DNA of 64,000 nucleotides from the NCBI GenBank assembly GCA_018066125.1, contig JAGHSA010000050.1:101862-165861 (forward strand). The letters are read 5' to 3'. The notes under the pieces were generated by a model. It searched no databases. It had not been told where the DNA came from and saw only the letters and a program-made list of their open reading frames with translations. The position numbers were made by a program, and so were the translations under genes. This document shows, in pieces, positions 1-9,296 of this stretch (position 1 is its first letter; each line of letters starts with the position of its first letter). This DNA comes from Candidatus Cryptobacteroides onthequi (GTDB taxonomy: Bacteria > Bacteroidota > Bacteroidia > Bacteroidales > UBA932).

Positions 1-2
1 CA

Positions 3-650
3 GAACTGATAGACTATGAAGGTCTTGAGAAGGTTTCCGAGTACATAGGCGACGTCACCAGACAATTCGCCACGGACAGCGACTTCGGCCCGTCAGGGCG
101 TCTGTCATTCAAGCACCGCAGCAGGAAGCCTGTCGGAATAGACATCGGTCCGGTATGTGGATTCGACTCAGACATGCTGAGGTACAAAGGCACAAGATTC
201 ACAATGGACGGTAGGAACGGCGTCATGGCAGGAGCCGACGCAAGAATCAGTCTCGGCATGATTTCCATCCACACCCAGGGAACCATAGGAATGGAGAACT
301 ATTACATTCTTGATGACAATGACATCTATGGAAAGGGCACCAGACTTTCTCAGACCGTTGTCAAAGTCCCTGCAGAACTCGTTATAGGCATGAAGAGAAA
401 CGGAACCGCACGCTCAGGTCTGGGTGTGGGCGCATACTGGAGCGAAGTGCTGTCCGAGCGCATGTCCGGAGACTGCAGCCATACAACGGAAAAGAACCCT
501 TGGGGTATCACGGCAAGCTATACGGCACGTCTCTACAACCTGACAGTCGGCATCAGGTACGACTGGCAGATGAACGGCTTCTTTGTGGAAGAAGCCGCTC
601 CGAAGGCAGTCAAGAGAAATTTCGCATTCCAGCTGGGCTGGAGATTCTGA
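3..650 (+). CDS. C-terminal part of an outer-membrane beta-barrel protein (5' truncated)
   Basis: The frame is open from the first complete codon in the window, so the start and any signal peptide lie upstream; 215 residues are visible. The internal ATG at 174 is not a convincing start because the same frame continues unbroken before it. The protein is rich in Gly, aromatic and alternating polar/apolar residues and ends in Gly-Trp-Arg-Phe. A terminal aromatic residue is typical of barrels inserted by the BAM machinery. I see no enzyme motif and cannot name the family. It converges on the DUF4301 gene with only 4 bases between the two stop codons, leaving no room for a separate terminator. Confidence 0.6.
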   Translation, partial: ELIDYEGLEKVSEYIGDVTRQFATDSDFGPSGRLSFKHRSRKPVGIDIGPVCGFDSDMLRYKGTRFTMDGRNGVMAGADARISLGMISIHTQGTIGMENYYILDDNDIYGKGTRLSQTVVKVPAELVIGMKRNGTARSGLGVGAYWSEVLSERMSGDCSHTTEKNPWGITASYTARLYNLTVGIRYDWQMNGFFVEEAAPKAVKRNFAFQLGWRF

Positions 651-654
651 GAAC

Positions 655-2121
655 TCAGGCTTCCTGATGAGCCGGACGAAGCAGGTCATTGGCCACTTTC
701 ACAGGGTTGAAGGTGGCCAGTGGCACTTCTACGAAGGCCGTATTCCAGTCGCTCATCGAGCCGTTCCACAATCCCGGAAGCTCGAGGGCCTTGAGAGGTC
801 TTCCCTGGTAGCTCTTGGAACTGATGAAACCGGCATTGTCATCGACATACTTCGTGAGGTCGAACTTCTCCCCCTTATAGTTCCGTGTGCAGCATACGAG
901 ATCTACAGGATTGAAATGGGTGGCGGAAGCAAGAGCACCTGCTGCCTGCGGATCACCCATGTTTATCTGTGTGCTTTCGAGAATCTGGAGAGAGGTCGAG
1001 CCGTCTGCGTCTGCGATGATGAACGGTCCTCCGCCAGGTTCGCCCTGATTTCTGACCATACCGCAGACCCTTACAGGTCTGTTGAGCTTGGATATGATGG
1101 TCTCCATACGTGCCTTTGGGTCATCCTGTGGTGGAAGGCTGATACAGAGTTCCTTGGAAAGGAATGCCTCCACCTCGTCACAGAGCTGGGCGCAGAACGG
1201 ATCCTCCGGATCAGAAACTATCTCAAAGGTATTCAGGTAAGAGAAGATCCTGTCCCTGAGCATGAGGCACTTGCCCATCAGGGCTTTCTTGTACTCCGCG
1301 ATGACAGGGAGGAAACGCTCGTTGGAGACGTTGTCGATATTCTTGATGGAAATGAGTTCCTCTTCGACATCATTGAGGTTGTAGATAAGGGCTCCATGTC
1401 CGGCAGGCCTGGTGAGAGGGGTGCCATCCTCCTTGAGGAAAAGATTGTTGTCAGGATCCACTGCGACAGTGTTGGTGGCAGGGTCCTGATAAGTGAATCT
1501 GATATTGTAGCTTACCCCGTACTTCTTCTCATAAGTATCCTTCACCTCTGCGAGCGCTGCCTTGAAGAGCTCCAGATGGTCAGGAGATATGGTGACAGTC
1601 AGATTGACGCTGCCGTCTCCGTTGCGCATGTACTCCTGTCCCTCCACCAGATGCTCTGCGAAGGCTGTGCGGCACTCGCCGTCAGGATACCTGTGGAAAC
1701 GGATCACTCCCTTCGGTTTCTCCCCGTATCCGAGTCCTTCGCCGGTAAGTACCTTGGCTGCCACATTGAGGCGGTACTCGCGGCTGTCCTCGACAGGGCC
1801 GAACATCTCCTCTGTATAGAAAGCGAAGCTGCGGATGGCGGCTGCCATCTTGGCTACAGCTGAGTCAGGAGCCACATCATTCCCGGCCTTGAGCTGATCC
1901 AGCCCGGCGAAAATATCCTTGAACATGCGGGACGCAGCACCTGAAGCAGGCACAAACTTGCATTTTCCGGCAACAGGAAACATCGGCACATACGCCTCCG
2001 CCTTGCGGAGGTCATTCTCGTTCATCACCACAATGCCCCTTTCAGGTGTCGCAGGAGCGACAATCTTCATCCATGGGAAACCTGTTCTGAATCTTTCAAT
2101 CTGGGAATCAATGTTATTCAT
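655..2121 (-). CDS. DUF4301 family protein
   Basis: A 488-residue protein that I recognise as DUF4301, a family found mainly in Bacteroidota with no assigned function. Residues 58-68 read PASGAASRMFK, which resembles the glycine-rich nucleotide loop with a following Arg seen in sugar-phosphate nucleotidyltransferases. A second conserved stretch near the C-terminus (around residues 350-375) is rich in Gly, Pro and Asp (EPGGGPFIIAD). A sugar-nucleotide or related transferase activity is therefore inference only. It is the last gene of a leftward run (symporter, recF, DUF721, pdxB-like, DUF4301) and starts 12 bases after the pdxB-like stop codon. No signal peptide or membrane segment is visible, so it is probably cytoplasmic. 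Confidence 0.75.
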   Translation of the reverse strand: MNNIDSQIERFRTGFPWMKIVAPATPERGIVVMNENDLRKAEAYVPMFPVAGKCKFVPASGAASRMFKDIFAGLDQLKAGNDVAPDSAVAKMAAAIRSFAFYTEEMFGPVEDSREYRLNVAAKVLTGEGLGYGEKPKGVIRFHRYPDGECRTAFAEHLVEGQEYMRNGDGSVNLTVTISPDHLELFKAALAEVKDTYEKKYGVSYNIRFTYQDPATNTVAVDPDNNLFLKEDGTPLTRPAGHGALIYNLNDVEEELISIKNIDNVSNERFLPVIAEYKKALMGKCLMLRDRIFSYLNTFEIVSDPEDPFCAQLCDEVEAFLSKELCISLPPQDDPKARMETIISKLNRPVRVCGMVRNQGEPGGGPFIIADADGSTSLQILESTQINMGDPQAAGALASATHFNPVDLVCCTRNYKGEKFDLTKYVDDNAGFISSKSYQGRPLKALELPGLWNGSMSDWNTAFVEVPLATFNPVKVANDLLRPAHQEA

Positions 2122-2133
2122 ATCGTCATGTGA

Positions 2134-3171
2134 TTAATAATCCACGTAAAACTCTCTTCTGTAGCTGTAATTGTGTCTGAGGTACTCGAAGTCCGCCGGA
2201 TTCATCCTGAGCATGAAATCATCGGTGAATATCGGGTAATTGTACTGGAGCATGGAAGCTATCTCTCCCTGCGACTTGTCCTTGAGATCGAGACGTATGG
2301 CTTCCAGCTCCTTTATGTCTGTAGGCGGGAAGAAATCATACAGCTGAGATATCGAGAAATATCTTGCCACCGCCCTGACAACAGTAAGGGCAGCGGTCTG
2401 TTTGCCCTGGTATGAATACCCGGCTATGTGAGGTGTGGCGATGTCCACCATCTCGAGCAGGTCGGCATTGATAACCGGCTCGTTCCTCCAGGCATCGATG
2501 ATCACAGGACCGAGGCGCGGAATCGCCTCCATCAGGGCATTTTCATCCACCAGCTCTCCCCTGGAAGAATTGATGAAGAACGTGCCCGGTGACATCTTGG
2601 CAAAAAACGAAGCGTCGCACATATTCCTGGTCGCATCCGTGAGCGGAATATGGAGGGTGATGATATCGGAATCCGCCAGAAGCTCATCGAGGGTGCAGTA
2701 TGCATCAGGTCCCTCGACCGCTGCCTTCGGCGGGTCGTACTGGAGGACCTTGAATCCGAGATATCTCGCCATCTTGGCGACTCGTCTGCCGGAATTGCCG
2801 AGGCCGATTATGCCCATGGTGGCACCGGAAAGGCTGATGGTCTTGCGCGCGGCCGTCCCGTAGAGAGCCGAGAACACATAGTTCATCACACCGCCGGCAT
2901 TGCAGCCTGTGGCGTTCTGGACGAAGATGCCATGCGCCTCACAGTACTCGATATCGATGTTGTGCATGCCGATGGAAGCCATTGCTATGATCTTGACGGA
3001 AGAACCGTCAAGAAGCGCAGCGTCACAACGGGTGCGGGTGCGTATGATCAGGGCATCGGCATCAAGGACATCCGCATTGCAGATGTCCGCCCCGGCCTTG
3101 TACACGACATCCGCATAAGGCTCAAAAACCCCCTTGACGAAGGCGATGGTATCGTCTATGACAAATTTCAT
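2134..3171 (-). CDS. pdxB: 4-phosphoerythronate dehydrogenase (PdxB-like D-2-hydroxyacid dehydrogenase)
   Basis: 345 residues with the D-2-hydroxyacid dehydrogenase layout. The N-terminal half resembles PdxB (ALIIRTRT, then GCNAGGVMNYVFSAL around residues 90-104). The NAD-binding loop GIIGLGNSG lies near residue 120. The catalytic Arg, Glu and His are present in SSRGELVDE, RNEP and TPHIAGYS. PdxB oxidises 4-phosphoerythronate in the deoxyxylulose-phosphate-dependent route to pyridoxal phosphate, in the cytoplasm. A related serine-pathway dehydrogenase is the main alternative, but the PdxB-type GCNA segment favours this call. Its start overlaps the end of the DUF721 gene by 4 bases, which suggests translational coupling. 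Confidence 0.8.
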   Translation of the reverse strand: MKFVIDDTIAFVKGVFEPYADVVYKAGADICNADVLDADALIIRTRTRCDAALLDGSSVKIIAMASIGMHNIDIEYCEAHGIFVQNATGCNAGGVMNYVFSALYGTAARKTISLSGATMGIIGLGNSGRRVAKMARYLGFKVLQYDPPKAAVEGPDAYCTLDELLADSDIITLHIPLTDATRNMCDASFFAKMSPGTFFINSSRGELVDENALMEAIPRLGPVIIDAWRNEPVINADLLEMVDIATPHIAGYSYQGKQTAALTVVRAVARYFSISQLYDFFPPTDIKELEAIRLDLKDKSQGEIASMLQYNYPIFTDDFMLRMNPADFEYLRHNYSYRREFYVDY

Positions 3172-3506
3172 TTCAATATGATTTCTTCCACAAATCTGAC
3201 TTTGGGATCATCCTTGATGAACAGCTCGTCGTTTTCCAGGATCTGGTTGACAGCAGCCATCAGGGGCTCCTTCTGGAAGGACAGCTGGTTGCGGACCATC
3301 GAGGAATTCAGCGTCACATACAGTTTCCCGTCACGGAAATAGCGCCTTATCGTATAGCGCGCCGCACCCGATGCCTGATCCCATGCCTCGAAGATCCTCC
3401 GGGTATTGAGACCGGCACTCAGATTCATTGATTTGATATACATCTCAATGACCTGAGACATGTCAAGCGCCTTCTTGCGCCCAAGTCCTGACTCGATTAT
3501 CTCCAT
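3168..3506 (-). CDS. DUF721 domain protein (DciA-like)
   Basis: 112 residues matching the DUF721 family, recognised from the central pattern of a conserved Trp in EAWDQASG followed by a basic strand-forming segment (YTIRRYFRDGKLYVTLNSS). DUF721 includes DciA, a loader of the replicative helicase in many bacteria. Whether the short Bacteroidota form has that job is inference. The gene sits directly after recF with one base between them, and recF-DUF721 adjacency is common in bacteria. It overlaps the pdxB-like gene by 4 bases. No membrane segment or signal peptide is present. Confidence 0.75.
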   Translation of the reverse strand: MEIIESGLGRKKALDMSQVIEMYIKSMNLSAGLNTRRIFEAWDQASGAARYTIRRYFRDGKLYVTLNSSMVRNQLSFQKEPLMAAVNQILENDELFIKDDPKVRFVEEIILK

Positions 3507-3507
3507 G

Positions 3508-4608
3508 CTACAACCTGGTAAAAGATCCTGAAGAAGTCTCGAAGTATGCCCTGTCGGCCGTGATCGAATCCACTATGCCTGTGATCCTGACCTTGTTGGA
3601 ATCACTGAGGAAAATCTGGCCGAAATCATTCCCGGCCACCATCTTGAGCAGATTGGACACTCTGGTCATGTCAAGCTTGTCAAACAGGTCGTCGAGGAGC
3701 AGTATGGGAGCAAATCCGTAATTCTCCTTCATGAGCTCATACTGGGCGAACTTCAGCGAGACCAGGAAAGACTTCTGCTGCCCCTGGGAACCGCACTTGC
3801 GTATCGGGTATCCGTTCATGAGGAACACGAAATCATCGCGCTGGACCCCGGCAGAGGTGTACCTCAATGCCATATCTCTCCCCCTGTTGCGTGCAAAGGC
3901 TTCCTCCAGGCTCTCCTTCTGGAGATCCGAGCGGTACTCGATGGACACTGTCTCGTGTCCCCCGGAAACCCTTTCGTAATATGACTGCACCAGAGGGTTG
4001 ATCCTCCTGGTGAATTCATCTCTGGCCTCGAATATCTTCTGGGCCGTCCTGGACATCTGCATGTCTATGGCAGCAAAAAGCGATTCGTCACAGAAGCCTG
4101 CATCCTTCAGCACCTTGTTGCGCTGCATCAGCATGCGGTTGTAATTCTGCGCCGCTGTCAGATACTCCCTGTCCATCTGTGACAGGACCGAATTCACGAA
4201 TTTCCTTCTTTCTTCACCGGAGTCGCTCACCAGAGATATGTCTGACGGCGACACCATGACGATGGGAATCTCCCCTATGTGGTCTGATATCTTCGGATAC
4301 GGCTTGTCATCCCTGCGCATGCGCTTTTCTCCCTGGTCTGTCACCTGCACGGTGAAGCGGGAACTCAGCCCATTCGGCATGGAATATGTCCCGGCAATGG
4401 AAAAGGACTTCTGACCATAACGGAAATTGAACTTCTCCGAAGTGGAGAAGGCGCTTTTGGTCATCGAAAGATAATAGATTGCATCCATGAGATTGGTCTT
4501 CCCCTCACCATTGTTTCCTGATATGCAATTGATGTTGGGTGAGAACTCCAGTTCCTGAAGTTCAATGTTCCTGAAGTCCTGGACGACTATTTTCTCCAAT
4601 ACCGGCAT
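3508..4608 (-). CDS. recF: DNA replication and repair protein RecF
   Basis: An SMC/ABC-type ATPase that helps load RecA at gapped DNA. From the chosen start it has 366 residues. Walker A is GNNGEGKT at residues 32-39, the ABC signature is SQGQQK in the C-terminal third, and Walker B is ILLLDDLFDKLD. The length is normal for RecF. A start three codons upstream (4617) is possible, but the sequence from MPVLEKIVV onward fits the family's N-terminus better. It lies between a symporter gene and a DUF721 gene on the same strand. A gyrB or dnaN neighbour, as in the classic recF cluster, is not present here. Confidence 0.92.
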   Translation of the reverse strand: MPVLEKIVVQDFRNIELQELEFSPNINCISGNNGEGKTNLMDAIYYLSMTKSAFSTSEKFNFRYGQKSFSIAGTYSMPNGLSSRFTVQVTDQGEKRMRRDDKPYPKISDHIGEIPIVMVSPSDISLVSDSGEERRKFVNSVLSQMDREYLTAAQNYNRMLMQRNKVLKDAGFCDESLFAAIDMQMSRTAQKIFEARDEFTRRINPLVQSYYERVSGGHETVSIEYRSDLQKESLEEAFARNRGRDMALRYTSAGVQRDDFVFLMNGYPIRKCGSQGQQKSFLVSLKFAQYELMKENYGFAPILLLDDLFDKLDMTRVSNLLKMVAGNDFGQIFLSDSNKVRITGIVDSITADRAYFETSSGSFTRL

Positions 4609-4626
4609 GATGCACAAATGTAATGC

Positions 4627-6048
4627 TTACCTGCGATTCCCGACAGAACTGATGAGAAGGCCGGCAAAGGTGATTGCGGCATTGATCAGAAGCAGCTCAT
4701 ATCCCACCTGGAATCCGAACCATCTTTCAGCATTGAGTGCAAGCACGAGACAGATGAGCGGAGAGAGCACGCAGATCACAGGGATCCACTTGTCTCTCGG
4801 ATTCATCTTGGTGAACAGTCCGAACACATAGAGTCCGAGCAGAGGTCCGTATGTGTAGCTTGCCAGTACATATACTGCATTGATCACGCTGCCGCTGCCG
4901 ATCAGCTTGAAGCAGTAGATGAGTACACCCATGACCACAGCCACGCAGAAATGCACCAGCTTGCGTGTATGCGTGAGTTCGATGTCCGACTGATACTCGT
5001 TGGCTCTGAGGATATCGATGGTGAAGGATGTGGTAAGGGCCGTGATTGCGGAACCTGCACTGCTGAATGCTGCGCTTATGAGTCCGACCACGAAAACTGC
5101 GCCGACAGTGAGAGGAAGATATCTCACGCCTGTGGCAGGGTCGGAACCGGTGGCCAGGGTAGGATAAAGTTCATCCGGCTTGAGGCCGAGAAGCGAGCCT
5201 GAGGCATCGCAGAGCCCTACGGAAGCTGCATACTGGTAGAGAAGCACTCCGAGCCAGAGGAAGAGCAGGTTGATAGGCAGGAATGAGAAGCCGTAGCTGA
5301 GGACATTCTTCTGGGCCGACTTCAGGTCCTTGCAGGAAAGATTCTTCTGCATCATGTCCTGATCGAGTCCTGTCATGGCCACTGTCGTGAATACTCCGGC
5401 AAGGAACTGCTTCCAGAAGAATTTCTTGTCTGCGGGATCGTCAAAGAACCATATGCGCGACATCGGGCTGTCATTGACAGTAGTGAACAGTCCCCCGAAA
5501 TCAAGCCCGAGAGACTTGGCGACAAACCATATGCTGAGCACCACGGCTGCAACCATACAGAGAGTCTGGACCATATCCACCCACACAAGCGTCTTGACTC
5601 CGCCACGGAAAGTGTAAAGCCATACGATCAGCATGGTGATGGCGACATTGAAGCCGAAAGGTATGCCCAGACGATTGAACAGTATCACCTGGAGCGCCAG
5701 GGCGGTGAGGTACATCCTCACGCCGGCACCGAGAAACTTGGACAGCAGGAAAAACGCGGAGCCTGTCTTGCGGCTGGCTGTTCCATACCTGTCCTGCAGA
5801 TATCCGTAGATGCTGTAGGAGTTGAGCCGGTAATATATCGGAAGGAGGACATATGCGATGGCGAGATATCCGACAAAGAAACCCAACACCATCTGCATGT
5901 AGGACATCGAAGTGGCCGCCACGTTGCCCGGGACGGAGATGAATGTCACTCCCGAGATGGATGTTCCTATCATCGAAATGGCCACCACCGGCCATGGAGA
6001 CTTCCTGTCTCCTGAGAAATATGCGCTGTTTGAGCTGCCTGAAGCCAT
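4627..6048 (-). CDS. Sodium:solute symporter (SSS family)
   Basis: 473 residues made almost wholly of hydrophobic membrane segments, about 13 by eye, with the SSS-family layout. Early sequence (SMIGTSISGVTFISVPG) matches the conserved first helices that line the sodium and substrate sites, and GLDQDMMQKNLS is a family signature in the middle. The substrate cannot be read from the sequence; sugars, sialic acid and small organic acids are typical for this subfamily. It is the first gene of a leftward run of five, with a TATATTTG element about 30 bases upstream of its start. Confidence 0.85.
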   Translation of the reverse strand: MASGSSNSAYFSGDRKSPWPVVAISMIGTSISGVTFISVPGNVAATSMSYMQMVLGFFVGYLAIAYVLLPIYYRLNSYSIYGYLQDRYGTASRKTGSAFFLLSKFLGAGVRMYLTALALQVILFNRLGIPFGFNVAITMLIVWLYTFRGGVKTLVWVDMVQTLCMVAAVVLSIWFVAKSLGLDFGGLFTTVNDSPMSRIWFFDDPADKKFFWKQFLAGVFTTVAMTGLDQDMMQKNLSCKDLKSAQKNVLSYGFSFLPINLLFLWLGVLLYQYAASVGLCDASGSLLGLKPDELYPTLATGSDPATGVRYLPLTVGAVFVVGLISAAFSSAGSAITALTTSFTIDILRANEYQSDIELTHTRKLVHFCVAVVMGVLIYCFKLIGSGSVINAVYVLASYTYGPLLGLYVFGLFTKMNPRDKWIPVICVLSPLICLVLALNAERWFGFQVGYELLLINAAITFAGLLISSVGNRR

Positions 6049-6075
6049 AAATGGTCTGTACTAATCGTTCAAATG

Positions 6076-6083
6076 CAAATATA
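6076..6083 (-). promoter_or_regulatory. -7 promoter element for the symporter-recF run
   Basis: The minus strand reads TATATTTG, a perfect match to the Bacteroidota TAnnTTTG element, 27 bases before the symporter start. I found no good TTTG box at the usual distance. It lies back to back with the rightward promoter at 6107-6138. Confidence 0.5.
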
Positions 6084-6106
6084 CAATGATTAAACATAAA
6101 AATAAA

Positions 6107-6138
6107 TTGTGTTTTTAGGCGAAAATATCGTACTTTTG
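6107..6138 (+). promoter_or_regulatory. Bacteroidota-type promoter for the TPR/YebC pair
   Basis: TTG at 6107-6109, a 21-base spacer, then TACTTTTG at 6131-6138, matching TAnnTTTG. The start codon lies 56 bases downstream of the -7 element. Confidence 0.6.
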
Positions 6139-6194
6139 CGAGCTATAGTGCCCGTAGTGGCATTGACAAGGTAAATAGAAAACATAAACATATC

Positions 6195-6875
6195 ATGGCA
6201 ACAAAGACAAAAGATCAGAACGAACTCCAGCAGGAGAAGATCAACCAGACTGTATCAAAGACTGAGCAGCTCTACAATGAGAACAAGGCGGCTTTCTGGG
6301 GCGTAATCATCGGTGTGATTGCTCTCGGACTCATCATCCTCGCTTACCAGCAGTTCATCACAAAGCCTAAGATGGCTGAGGCACAGGAGCAGATGTATCC
6401 GGCAGAGGCTGCATTCCGCGCTGGCAACTTCGAGGCCGCACTCAACGGAGACGGCAACACACTCGGATTCGCCGAGGTCATCAACGAGTACGGTTCAAAG
6501 GCAGGCAAGGCAGCATACCTCTATGCAGGTATCTGCGAGCTCCAGACCAAGAACTACAGCGAGGCTGTGAACTACCTCAAGAAGTACACTGGAAAGGACG
6601 AGATCCTCTCTGCACGTGCAGCTTCATGCATGGGCGACGCTTATGTCGGACTCGGTGACTACAAGGCAGCTCTCGCACAGTTCGAGAAGGCTGCAGGCAT
6701 CGCTGACAACGCATTCACCGCAGGTTACCTTCTCAAGGCTGCAGTCGTATGCGAGGAGCTTGGCCAGAAGGACAAGGCGCTCAGCATCTACAAGCAGATC
6801 AAGGACAAGTATCCTCAGTCAATCGAGGGATATGATGTAGACAAGTATATCGGTAGAATCGAAGCAGCTGAATAA
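6195..6875 (+). CDS. Membrane-anchored tetratricopeptide repeat protein
   Basis: 226 residues. A charged cytoplasmic N-terminus of about 32 residues is followed by one membrane segment (AFWGVIIGVIALGLIILAY, about 34-52) and then a periplasmic region of helical TPR-like repeats (for example SARAASCMGDAYVGLGDYKAALAQ in pieces, and GYLLKAAVVCEELGQKDKALSIY). This layout resembles YfgM-type proteins, which associate with the secretion and folding machinery, but the equivalence is inference. It has its own promoter and is followed after 2 bases by a YebC gene, so the two are probably cotranscribed and end at the hairpin at 7649-7680. Confidence 0.8.
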   Translation: MATKTKDQNELQQEKINQTVSKTEQLYNENKAAFWGVIIGVIALGLIILAYQQFITKPKMAEAQEQMYPAEAAFRAGNFEAALNGDGNTLGFAEVINEYGSKAGKAAYLYAGICELQTKNYSEAVNYLKKYTGKDEILSARAASCMGDAYVGLGDYKAALAQFEKAAGIADNAFTAGYLLKAAVVCEELGQKDKALSIYKQIKDKYPQSIEGYDVDKYIGRIEAAE

Positions 6876-6877
6876 TC

Positions 6878-7630
6878 ATGGGAAGAGCATTTGAATTCCG
6901 CAAGGAAAGAAAGATGAAGAGATGGGGCCACATGGCCCGCGTATTCACAAAACTCGGAAAGGAAATCACTATCGCCGTCAAGGCCGGCGGACCTGATGTC
7001 ACAGGCAACCCGCGCCTCCGCGCGCTCATGGCTGAGGCTCGTGCAGAGCAGATGCCTAAGGAGAATATTGAGAGAGCCATCAAGAAGGCTACTGACAAGA
7101 CTCTCGGAGACTTCAAGGAGCTTGTCTATGAAGGTTTCGGTCCTCACGGCATCGCCTACCTCGTAGAGGCAGCCACAGACAACAACACCCGCACTGTCGC
7201 CAACGTACGCAGCTACTTCTCAAAGTGCGGCGGTTCGCTCCAGACCAGCGGCTCCGTAAGCTTCATGTTCGACCACAAGTGCGTATTCCGCATCAAGGAG
7301 GCTGAGGGCATGGATATCGAGGAGCTCGAGCTCGAGATGATCGACTACGGCGCAGAAGAGGTATTCGAGCAGATCAGCGTCGATGAGGACGACAACGAGA
7401 CAAAGGAAGTGGTCATCTACGGTGACTATACCGCATACGGCCAGATCCAGAAGTTCATCGAGGACAACAATTACGAGCTCATCTCCGGTGGTTTCGAGAG
7501 AATCCCTAACGTAGACCTCAAGGACGTGGATCCTGACCAGAGGGCAGCTCTCAACAAGCTCACAGACCTCCTCGAGGATGACGAGGATGTGACAAACGTC
7601 TACACGACACTCAAACCAGCTGAAGAATAA
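6878..7630 (+). CDS. YebC/PmpR family protein
   Basis: 250 residues matching the YebC/TACO1 family: an N-terminal basic domain (MGRAFEFRKERKMKRW, then TKLGKEI), the conserved segment MPKENIERAIKKA, and YEGFGPHGIAY. Members bind DNA as transcription regulators in some bacteria. Others act on the ribosome to aid translation of difficult stretches. The sequence alone does not decide which applies. The length is normal for the family and the acidic C-terminus (EDDEDV) is usual. It follows the TPR gene with a 2-base gap and precedes a strong terminator. Confidence 0.9.
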   Translation: MGRAFEFRKERKMKRWGHMARVFTKLGKEITIAVKAGGPDVTGNPRLRALMAEARAEQMPKENIERAIKKATDKTLGDFKELVYEGFGPHGIAYLVEAATDNNTRTVANVRSYFSKCGGSLQTSGSVSFMFDHKCVFRIKEAEGMDIEELELEMIDYGAEEVFEQISVDEDDNETKEVVIYGDYTAYGQIQKFIEDNNYELISGGFERIPNVDLKDVDPDQRAALNKLTDLLEDDEDVTNVYTTLKPAEE

Positions 7631-7648
7631 TCATTTAGCTCCATAGCG

Positions 7649-7681
7649 AGGCGGGGACCCCACAGGTTCCCGCCTTTTTTG
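7649..7681 (+). terminator. Rho-independent terminator after the YebC gene
   Basis: The arms AGGCGGGGACC (7649-7659) and GGTTCCCGCCT (7665-7675) form an 11-pair stem with one mismatch, followed by a run of T. The T run doubles as the upstream box of the next promoter. Confidence 0.85.
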
Positions 7682-7708
7682 TCTTGTGTCAAGTTTTTTC
7701 TAATTTTG
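7678..7708 (+). promoter_or_regulatory. Promoter of the decarboxylase operon
   Basis: TTTG at 7678-7681, a 19-base spacer and TAATTTTG at 7701-7708 give a near-ideal Bacteroidota promoter. It starts inside the T tract of the preceding terminator, so terminator and promoter share bases. Confidence 0.65.
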
Positions 7709-7730
7709 TTGTCTGACAAATTGTTAAGAG

Positions 7731-9293
7731 ATGAGTATCCAGCAAGATAAGATAAAGGAACTTGTAGAACGCCGAGCCTCAGCCCGGATGGGAGGAGGGC
7801 AGAAGAGGATAGATGCCCAGCACCAGAAAGGCAAGCTGACCGCCCGCGAAAGGCTCTCGCTGCTGCTGGACGAGGGAAGCTTCGAGGAATTCGACATGTT
7901 CGTCCAGCACCGCTGCACAAACTTCGGCATGGAGAGGCAGCATTTCGACGGAGACGGAGTCGTGACCGGACAGGGCACCATCGACGGCCGCCTCGTGTAC
8001 GTCTTCGCCCAGGATTTCACGGTAAGCGGAGGTTCTCTTTCCAAGACCATGGCAGAGAAGATCTGCAAGGTCATGGATATGGCTCTCCGCAACGGTGCGC
8101 CGTGCATAGGCCTCAATGACAGCGGCGGAGCGCGCATCCAGGAAGGCATCGACGCTCTTGCAGGTTACGGCGACATATTCGAGAGAAACATCCTCGCTTC
8201 GGGTGTGGTGCCTCAGATCAGCGGCATCTTCGGGCCCTGCGCAGGTGGAGCGGTCTACTCCCCTGCCCTCACCGACTTCACCCTCATGGTGAGAAACAGC
8301 TCGTACATGTTCCTCACAGGACCGGGCGTAGTCAAGCAGGTCACCGGTGAGACAGTGACCCAGGAGCAGCTCGGCGGAGCCAGCGTCCATGCATCCAGGA
8401 GCGGAGTGGCACATTTCGCGGCGGACAGCGAAGAAGAAGGCATCGCCACCATCAGGGAACTGCTCAGCTTCATCCCGCAGAACAACCTCAGCACCGCGCC
8501 GGAACTTCCGACGTCGGATCCCGTATCACGTACTGAGGATATACTCAACGAGATAATCCCCGACAGTCCCAACAAGTCCTACGACATGTACTCGGTCATC
8601 GGGGCCATCGTGGATGACAGCAGGTTCTTCGAGGTGCACAGGGACTTCGCCAAGAACATCATCGTCGGTTTCGCCCACATGAACGGGCAGAGCGTGGGCA
8701 TCGTGGCGAATCAGCCGAAGGTGCTCGCCGGCGTGCTTGACATCAACGCCTCCCGCAAGGCCGCCAGGTTCGTACGCTTCTGCGACGCGTTCAACATTCC
8801 TCTGGTCACCCTCGTGGATGTCCCGGGATTCCTTTGCGGAACGCAGCAGGAGTATGGAGCCATCATCACAAACGGAGCCAAGCTTCTCTACGCCTATGGA
8901 GAAGCCACTGTGCCGAAAGTGACCGTCACACTGCGCAAGAGCTACGGCGGAGCCCATATCGTCATGAGCTGCAAGCAGCTGAGGGGCGACATAAACTACG
9001 CATGGCCGAGCGCCAACATAGCGGTCATGGGAGCCGACGGAGCCGTGGATGTCCTCTACGGCAAGGAGATCAAGGCAGAGACCGACCCTGAAAGACAGGC
9101 GGCCATGGCAGCCGCCAGGAAACAGGAGTACAACGATCTCTTCTGCAATCCTTACCAGGCAGCCCAGAAAGGCTACATCGAGGATGTGATCGAGCCCCGC
9201 AATACAAGATTCCGCGTCATCAGGGCTCTTGAGAGCCTCCGCGGCAAAAGACAGGAGCTTCCTGCCAGGAAGCATGACAATCTCCCACTGTAG
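7731..9293 (+). CDS. mmdA: Methylmalonyl-CoA decarboxylase/acyl-CoA carboxylase, carboxyltransferase subunit
   Basis: 520 residues with the two crotonase-like halves of the biotin-dependent carboxyltransferases. The motifs [20 protein letters not shown] and, in the second half, [14 protein letters not shown] and [13 protein letters not shown] are all present. In a decarboxylase it moves CO2 from methylmalonyl-CoA to the biotin carrier. Because the same operon carries an OadG-like subunit, a biotin carrier and an OadB-type pump, and no biotin carboxylase, a sodium-pumping methylmalonyl-CoA decarboxylase is the best reading. A propionyl-CoA carboxylase is the alternative. It has its own promoter and opens the operon. 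Confidence 0.88.
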   Translation: MSIQQDKIKELVERRASARMGGGQKRIDAQHQKGKLTARERLSLLLDEGSFEEFDMFVQHRCTNFGMERQHFDGDGVVTGQGTIDGRLVYVFAQDFTVSGGSLSKTMAEKICKVMDMALRNGAPCIGLNDSGGARIQEGIDALAGYGDIFERNILASGVVPQISGIFGPCAGGAVYSPALTDFTLMVRNSSYMFLTGPGVVKQVTGETVTQEQLGGASVHASRSGVAHFAADSEEEGIATIRELLSFIPQNNLSTAPELPTSDPVSRTEDILNEIIPDSPNKSYDMYSVIGAIVDDSRFFEVHRDFAKNIIVGFAHMNGQSVGIVANQPKVLAGVLDINASRKAARFVRFCDAFNIPLVTLVDVPGFLCGTQQEYGAIITNGAKLLYAYGEATVPKVTVTLRKSYGGAHIVMSCKQLRGDINYAWPSANIAVMGADGAVDVLYGKEIKAETDPERQAAMAAARKQEYNDLFCNPYQAAQKGYIEDVIEPRNTRFRVIRALESLRGKRQELPARKHDNLPL

Positions 9294-9296
9294 CCG

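Noticed and set aside
583-1863. A 426-codon rightward open frame
   Set aside because: It is the antisense shadow of the DUF4301 gene; its product has no family features, while the leftward frame has clear ones.
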